NCBI GenBank assembly: GCA_025602915.1 | Contig: JAHLJZ010000017.1 | Location: 124,001 to 188,000, forward strand | DNA: 64,000 bases | DNA from: Paraphysoderma sedebokerense | Lineage: Eukaryota; Blastocladiomycota; Physodermatomycetes; Physodermatales; Physodermataceae | Direction: 5' to 3' | Part shown: one piece after another, positions 57,446 to 64,000 of the stretch | Position numbering within the stretch: position 1 is the stretch's first letter | How the letters are laid out: each line of letters begins with the position of its first letter | The notes under the pieces: generated by a model | Databases searched by the model: none | The model's input: only the letters and a program-made list of their open reading frames with translations | What the model was told of the DNA's origin: nothing | Position numbers and translations under genes: made by a program

Positions 57446-57730
57446 AAAATTGTTTATGAATGACAGGATCGGGCAAAGCTGTACAAAAGAGAACTAATAT
57501 TATTCAATGCGAGCTCATACATCATATCTTCCGAATCAATGATAATAGTATGTATAGTGTGTTAAAGAAACCCTGAACAATTGCACTAGTGCGACTGCAG
57601 AGTGATGTCACCCATGTAACGCCCACCACGCTTGTACCTTTCTAGTTAAAAAAATTCATTCCCTCCATTCTCTACAACTTGATAAACAAAATCACAATAC
57701 CCATAAGAGATCACTGCTCAGAAATCAGCC

Positions 57731-59646
57731 ATGATGACATTTCAAAGGATATGTGCGCCATGTCTAGTCACTCTGTTTTGCCTCAGTCACGAAGCCATAG
57801 CATCCATAATTTTTGTCCAACAGTCACAGAGCCAACAGCTAGGTGGAAACATGCCCACTAACATAATTGTTATTCAAATTTCGCTGACCAATATGTTTAC
57901 TTTATCAACATCACAATAGAGCCCGTTTATACATTCAAAGAGCTTTCGGCGGACCATACGGCCGAGAAAGCTGATGATTGTTCCAACCCACCAACAACAG
58001 ATTATAACCTTGGTTTACATGTTGCAGCGATATTCATTATTCTTTTCACCAGTGGATTGGGTGTTGTAATACCTTTACTGGGAACTCGGTTTGAACCGTT
58101 ACATTTCAGTCCCAAGGTGATGCGAGTACTGAAGTCCTTCGGTAGTGGTGTTATACTAGCAACTGGTATGATTATGGTCGAAGTAACAATGTTCTTTAAT
58201 TTCCATTCACTTGCTCTAAATCATATAAAGAATGAGAGAGTTTCTAACACATTCATCCATATCTATCTATGACTACCGATAATGGCTATCGTCCAAACAA
58301 ACGACCCATAAAATTTCGCATCCACCTTTCCCCTTTGATCCAAACAAAACTGAAGCCTTCATACACATGCTGTATCCAGCTCTCGAAATACTAAGCAGTC
58401 CATGTCTCCCCGCTTTCTTCACAGAAATCTACCCTGCGTTTGCCATCGTTTTGGCGTTATTTGCAATATTATTGATGCAACTCGTCGATATTTTTGGAAC
58501 CCATTTTAGACTGAAATATCGTAGGCGGAGAAAGAGCAGTGATGGAAATGGATTTACAATGGATGTAGGTCCAGCTGGGATTCGAACCGCCGCTAATGAG
58601 ACTGGAAATGGTAATGGAGAGTTAAAAGTCGATCCTTCCGAACTTTGTGACCATGAACATCACCACATTGAGAACCATAATCATCACCATCCCTCTCATC
58701 CTCAACACAACCATAGCCATTCTCACGATCATCACCATTCGTCCCATACTCAGCACAATCATGTTCATCATCATGATCGCCACAATTCTGGCTCTCTCGA
58801 CGAAGAAACTCAGCTGGATGGAAATCATGGGGATGGATGTTGTCAGACGGCTGCTGTTGTGGCTATGATGTCGAGTGGCGATGATTGCCCCGATGTCTTG
58901 AAATCGAAAAAATGGAATTTATATTTGCTCGAAACAGTGATTGGAATACATTCTGTGATTATCGGTTTTGCCTTAGGTGTCAAGCGAGGTAAGTCAAATC
59001 ATTGAATGATTTTGTGGTTCAGAAACATTTACTCTTGTATCATACGCAGAAACGGCAGAATTCACAACACTTCTGATCGCTCTTGTGTTTCATCAATTCT
59101 TTGAAGGATTTGGTGCGTATCTCTTTTTATCGACTTGTAATTTGGGATGATAGTTGGAATTAGTTTCTAACTGCGTATTGGTTAACCTTGAACTCCCTCA
59201 ATCGAAATCTAGCTCTTGGAACTCTCGCATCTGCCTTACATCTTCAACCTCGAATACTCATCACATTAATTCTAGTTTACTGCCTTACAACACCTGTTGG
59301 CACAGCAATCGGAGTAATATTAACTGCCGCTATCAATCCAAATCCAAACGACGTCGCAAGTTTAGTAGTCACCGGCGTTTTGGATTCCCTAGCGGCAGGA
59401 ATCTTGGTACTTTGTTTATTTATATTTATTTATCGTTTTCTTCCTCACAGACATCATGAATCATTACATATACTCAACCTTGTTCCTTTGCTGCGTATTT
59501 AGATTTATACCGCCATTGTTGAAGTGATCATACCCGATTTCAGAGATACGTCTTTCCAACATTTAGCTACTAAATATAAAATAGCTAGTGTACTTGCGTT
59601 ATGGTTAGGTGTTATTGTGATGTCTGTCATTGGATTTTGGGCCTAA
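57731..59646 (+). CDS. ZIP-family zinc transporter with His-rich loop
   Basis: Six exons (57731-57842, 57920-58165, 58356-58988, 59050-59112, 59213-59406, 59503-59646) fit in phase to 463 residues. A signal-like hydrophobic N-terminus is followed by eight membrane segments. Landmarks are LLGTRF, ILATAFIHMLYPALEIL, a cytosolic loop with many His (HHHIENHNHHHPSHPQHNHS and more, about residues 215-260), then ETVIGIHSVIIGFALGV, ALVFHQFFEGFALG with the metal-binding HxxxE, and TPVGTAIG. This is the GufA/Zrt-Irt layout of yeast Zrt1/2. It should import zinc or iron across the plasma membrane or release it from the vacuole; the His loop suggests metal sensing. A short frame before 57731 is untranslated leader. 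Confidence 0.92.
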
Positions 59647-59944
59647 TGGTGTACAGTAGATACAGTTGCACACAGAATAAATGACATTTTGCGAAAGTTA
59701 CAGACCCTGGACCTTCTTCGTTTGCTCATATTAATCTCCTTACTTGGACCATCATTCATTAAGCAACACACCAATTCTGTTCTCTCGGCAGATCTACTGG
59801 ATATGACACTGGACAATATGGGCAGACGCTGAAAGAATGGTATTTACTTTGTCACTAGATTAAGTTAAGGAACTACACAAATCATTGAGGACCCAGTTTG
59901 GAGACAAGCCTATATTAGATTAAATTTGACGCATATGGTCATGT

Positions 59945-60017
59945 GCTTTCTTGGCTCAGTTGGCAGAGCATCCGCCTAGTAAGCGGAAGGTCGTGAGTTC
60001 AATTCTCACAGAAAGCA
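59945..60017 (+). tRNA. trnT-AGU: tRNA-Thr, anticodon AGU
   Basis: Cloverleaf of 73 bases: acceptor stem GCTTTCT/AGAAAGC pairs fully, D arm GCTC/GAGC, anticodon stem TCCGC/GCGGA with loop CTAGTAA (anticodon AGT, read as Thr with inosine at 34), variable loop AGGTC, T arm GTGAG/CTCAC with TTCAATT, discriminator A. There is no intron, and a T-rich run (CTTTTCGTTTT) follows as RNA polymerase III terminator. Confidence 0.95.
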
Positions 60018-60476
60018 ATCTTTTCGTTTTGCCTTCCCTGATTTTAATAAATTGTAATTTTAAGTCTCTCAGAATACTATCTTATCGAGTTAATTCTGAA
60101 GACAAATCACTATGGTCACTGTATCGAATAGTCCCCGTTCTGCTACACATATATTAATAATCGCTCATTAAATTGGATTCTGAACGCGCCTTTATATGGG
60201 TTACAAGGTACCAAATTTGTAAATAACATAAAGTGCGGGCGCTCTAAACCTCAAATTTCTGCGGACCACCAGCACTGCACATTCGGTTCGAGATAAATCA
60301 TGAGTGCCGAGAAGCAACAACGAAAGCAATCAAAGTATAAGAGAATTGAATGAATATAAATAGTTTTTAGGGACGAAGAATAGTGCATGCGTCTCCTGAG
60401 GCATGAGTAATCACGGGAATTTATATGCATTCCTACAACTACCGATCTACGAGTTCCTTCGATCAAACAGTGATTG
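60018..60476. other. Region between the tRNA and the 3' end of the tandem BTB gene
   Basis: After the T-rich tRNA terminator there is no recognisable gene. Confidence 0.5.
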
Positions 60477-63400
60477 TCATGTTCCCCTACTCTGTAAAAT
60501 CTCTAACATTAGGTCCTGTCTCAGCACCACTTCTTTCAAAAACCTACTAGTAACACTGACATCATCGAACTCTCTCACAACGAGTTCAATTGCCCCTTTC
60601 CTAACACTTTCCACACCAGTTTCGTCCGCATCAAGCAATACATCCGCAACATTATCAATACTGACTTCTGTCATTAGGAAATCTTCACAAACTAATTTTA
60701 AATCAGACAACATGTATTGATCTGCTGCTGTGTATAATTCGAATGCATTGTCATAATGGAGAGGACAAGTACCGAGGTAGAGATAGGAAAGGAGGCAAGA
60801 GAAAACGGTGGGACGGATATTCGGAATATGAATCGTTGAGGTCGTGGATTCTTTGAATGTTGGGGTACGAAACATAGCATCAAAGATTTCGCACCGCGTA
60901 CAGAGAATGACTTTGTGTGCATGGAATATTTGCGGGGTATCACTTACTTCTTGACCTACGTACAAAGACATTTTATATTTCACAAATCGGTTAACTTAAA
61001 GCCAAACGTGCAGATACAAGGCAAAAAATAACTTACCAACAACGAATAATACATCAGCGAACACATTTTCCGGTTCCCGCACTAGCAGGCTTTTCAAATC
61101 TTTAATCAAACTATTTGGAAAGCAAACACTCATATTCGTTTGTGGGGTCGAAGATTGTAGTTGGGGGGACGAACCCGGAGATGCCATTGCGTTCTGCATT
61201 CCTAATGCGACTCCACCTCCCACAGATACACCAATACCAAGTCCAGGACCAGCATTCAAATTAGGATTAGAATTCGAGGTAACGCCGTACGTATACCCAT
61301 ATCCGGGAAGAGTGATTGCTGTGGTGAGATTGCTGCCACTTCCGACCCGACCACTTCCGCCGCTGGACTTAAATTTCTTTCTGCAAAGTAATATTTCCCT
61401 AATCAACTCCGTATTCGGAAGTAGGTCTCTGGCAAAACTAGGATCCTTTGACACAGGATCGAAATGCCATAATAAATAATCTAAACAGTAGGAACGAACA
61501 CTTTGAACTTGAAATTTTTGAGCAGATAAAAGGAGAGAAGTGACGTTTTCGATCGTGGTGTTTTGTTTCAAGAACTCTTCAGACGAGCGTTTTAAGTCGG
61601 AAAGATGATACATGTCTGCTGCTTTGAAAAGTTCACTGGTGAAAATAGTGTTAGCCGCTTAAAATAAATGTCAATCCGAAGCAATTTATGTATGACCTAC
61701 CAAGCAGATTCCAACTTAATGTCAACGGCCGAGGTATACAGATACCTCAACAAACATTGAAATACTTCCGGGCTCAGCTCAGGTACTTTAATTTCAATTC
61801 TGATTTGCCCTTCGTCTTTATCTTTCCCTTTTTCTTTCTTATAACTTTTATTTTCTTCGTCATCATCTTGCTTTTCTGCATCCTTCAGTTTTTCTTCATC
61901 ATAACTTAATAAACGACCATTCCTCGCTGATCCTGAATCTCGGGTACCTTTAAATAAGCGGGCAAACGTTTCTGATCTCGCGGCAAGAATAACTTGATGC
62001 GCGGCAAATCGTTTTTCTTCCGGGCCCACAAGGAAGACTACATCACTTAAACGTTCGTTTTCTACCAGATGCGACATATCAGATATAAGTTTGTTGGTCG
62101 ATGTTTGCTCCACTAAGAATGTTCGGGAAAAAAAGTAGAACAAAGTTACGGTAAATATAACGAGGGAATGCTGGTTGATTCATAATACCAAATATCTTAC
62201 CTTCTTTGCAAATCATCATGGCCCCAAATTTGGTGAACTTGCATCCATCCAAGGCAACTTCAACGTTCACGAGGTTATTTGTGAACATATTCAACGGCAC
62301 GGAGCAGACAATCTTGTAACAGGGCGGAGAATGAACATCGATAGCAATGAACGGGACTCGGCGGAAACGTGAGGGCTTGTTCCAATTTCCAAATGGATAT
62401 TGGCCCGACGAGTCATTGTTATCTGAAGCAAAAGAGTTAACTAAATCAAATTCAAAGAATTATCAAGTGATAGACGTACCTTTTTGACCGACAGTTCTGA
62501 TTGAGGTGGTACTTTTCTGTGATAGATGCAATTTGTTAGCAATTAACAGTTAAGGATCGGATGACAAACATTGCAACAAATCATACAAAGTAGATGCCAC
62601 CAGTAGCAGGCCATGAGAAAGAGGAATGAACTTCATCTTTACTCAATTCCAACACCAGGTTACTACGGCCGTCCCATTCAATAGGCTTTATTAATTCAAA
62701 ACTAATCCATTCATTCACAACAAACATGCTTTGCACTAAATTGGTGGGACCGAACACCACCGCCAATTCATTTGGATCCATAAATTCGGTAAAGTGATCA
62801 TCAGATGTGAATGAACATGCTATGCGAAAGTTTTCAATGGTTCGATCAGGAACATCACTTATTTTGAGTGAGAGTGACGATATGAGGCCACCCTGAAATA
62901 ACCCTGCGTCCCGAAGGTCGGCGGCGAGATAGATTGATTGCAATTTAGCTGCTTTGCAAAGGGTGTTAAACGGAACGGTACCAGATTTATCAGAGGATGT
63001 CGCTCCAAATGTCAGAAGTTCTCTGAGAGAAATTTTTAGGTTAGTTGCCATGATTACAACGTAGTCGGAACATTTAAATTTATAAATACCGTCTTCTCGA
63101 GCAGCCATAGACTTCATTCCGTCTTGCTCTTCCTTTCCATTCAGCCTGTATTGTTTTTTCGTTTGTACCGTTATTACCACTATCGCCCGTCGTAAACCTG
63201 ACCAAAATTTTGCTTGTGTCGATTTTGCACGTATCTATCTCTTTAAGAGATTCCAATCTTGAGGGTGCACTGAGTACAGTCGGTGGTGGTGGCGGAGAAG
63301 TCTGTGATGTTCTAGCAGGGGATTGTAATGGTGCTGGGGCTGGTATTGGGGCAATGTAGACGGAAACACGGGAATTCTGAGGATGGCTGGACGGTTTAAC

Positions 63401-63982
63401 ACCCACGACGCGGAAAAATTCGTCTTTCTCATCAACAACCTCAGCTCTATCGTCACTGTCGGCATGATTAACATGGGGTGAATTTGCAACGATACTTTTT
63501 TCTGTTGTTACGGGTTGAGTTGTTATGTTGGGTTGGTTTTTGCGAAGCTGCCGAGCTACTCCTTTACGAGGACTCGTCGATGCTTTGCCATGAAGATAAG
63601 TGTAGTTTTCATGACTGTTTGGAGCAAAAGATGGCTCAAAACCGAGTGACATACTGGATAACTGGTTAGTCAAGGATTGCCCCAATGTATTTTGCTGGGA
63701 CGAGTTCATCCCCCGAGAATGCGCGGAATGGTTATCGCTGGGGATTTTGTAATCATTGCTTAACAATATGGCGTCCGCAATTGATATCATGGTGTTGGTT
63801 CCGTTGGACGAAGAGCTTGCAGATAGATTCGAAACTGCACCATTATTGCTGCGGGTGGTTGGAAGAGGGAAAAGCGACGGTGAACTGGCACCGCCTGGAA
63901 TGACGGTGTTCAACATTGGATGCTGTATGTTGGGGTGATGATGATATAGGGAAGAGTTTTCGGTAACTTGGCTGTTAGACAT
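60477..63982 (-). CDS. Tandem BTB protein with N-terminal beta-sandwich module
   Basis: Seven exons fit in phase: 63090-63982 (maybe longer), 62587-63022, 62480-62516, 62201-62422, 61701-62112, 61037-61635 and 60477-60955, about 1025 residues. The first 290 are Ser/Asn/Pro-rich and disordered. A beta-sandwich module follows (LLTFGATSSD, TVPFNTLCKAAKLQSIYLAA, LRDAGLFQGGLISSLSLKIS, WDGRSNLVLEL). BTB 1 is LSDVVFLVGPEEKRFAAHQV, with a Lys/Glu/Asp insert before VFQCLLRYLYT. BTB 2 is FADVLFVVG, FHAHKVILCTRCEIFDAMF, VFSCLLSYLYLG. BACK-type helices follow each. It resembles LZTR1-like double-BTB adaptors for Cullin-3, without Kelch repeats. The reading frame is open past 63982, so the true start may lie beyond the window. 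Confidence 0.75.
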
Positions 63983-64000
63983 AACAGAGCTGTTGTTGTT

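Noticed and set aside
58622-58868. Met/Ile-rich frames antisense and alternative to the ZIP His-rich loop
   Set aside because: Products of the CAT/CAC repeat in other frames; the His-rich ZIP frame is the conserved one.
59951-60157. Plus-strand frame starting MAQLAEHPPSKRKVV
   Set aside because: It is the well-known chance translation of a tRNA gene; the cloverleaf at 59945-60017 explains it.
1-64000. Virus-like elements, transposons and CRISPR arrays
   Set aside because: No reverse transcriptase, integrase, transposase, capsid or LTR pattern was noticed; the only sizeable repeats are the 79-bp inverted repeat and the short coding tandem repeats.

Overview
The window looks like nuclear DNA of an early-diverging fungus, most likely a zoosporic (chytrid-like) lineage. 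Evidence: dense protein-coding genes on both strands, short GT-AG introns (mostly 43-80 nt, often phase 1), fungal-type genes (SFP1-like zinc finger, YGR125W-like SulP/STAS/cyclic-nucleotide protein, TRM6, UTP6, ELP2), plus genes uncommon in crown fungi: an inversin-like ankyrin/IQ protein typical of ciliated cells, an EBP-type sterol isomerase, and an F-box/RPEL protein. The taxon is inferred; no rRNA or mitochondrial marker is present. I saw no virus-like element, transposon or CRISPR array. || Layout: 1-975 double-BTB protein (-, 3' end off window); 2279-3916 BTB protein (+); 5083-6889 SFP1-like factor (+); 7457-13702 a 22-exon ARM/SPRY protein (-); 13921-15559 mitochondrial ferredoxin reductase (-); 15829-16236 small coiled-coil gene whose last exon is copied in inverted orientation inside its intron (-); 16392-17872 ornithine-carbamoyltransferase-like protein without catalytic motifs (-); 18242-19636 PQ-loop transporter (-); 20400-22003 F-box/RPEL protein (-), with a possible short spliced transcript on the other strand near 20066-20400; 22171-25274 beta-trefoil protein with a Gly/Pro/Asn-rich tail (-); 26426-28471 WHIM-type chromatin protein (-); 28904-31075 TRM6 (-); 31322-32309 EBP (+); 32859-33828 RpiB (+); 34103-34820 RidA (-); 35353-39218 inversin-like protein (+); 39298-42299 ELP2 (-); 42790-46573 SulP transporter (+); 47065-48332 LPMO-like secreted protein (-); 48935-49698 unknown (-); 49794-52448 RAD9 (-); 53470-56037 UTP6 (+); 56346-57445 RBM18 (+); 57731-59646 ZIP transporter (+); 59945-60017 tRNA-Thr(AGU); 60477-63982 tandem BTB protein with an N-terminal beta-sandwich module (-, 5' end may lie beyond the window). 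|| There is no operon-like pathway. Themes are ubiquitin-ligase adaptor folds (three BTB genes and one F-box gene), RNA/translation factors (TRM6, ELP2, UTP6, RBM18, SFP1-like), membrane transport (PQ-loop, SulP, ZIP) and small-molecule metabolism (FDXR, EBP, RpiB, RidA). A TCACGTGA octamer recurs in three upstream regions (ELP2/SulP, RAD9/UTP6, RBM18). Exon models were hand-built by requiring reading-phase continuity and GT/GC...AG borders; boundaries could be off by a base or two in places.
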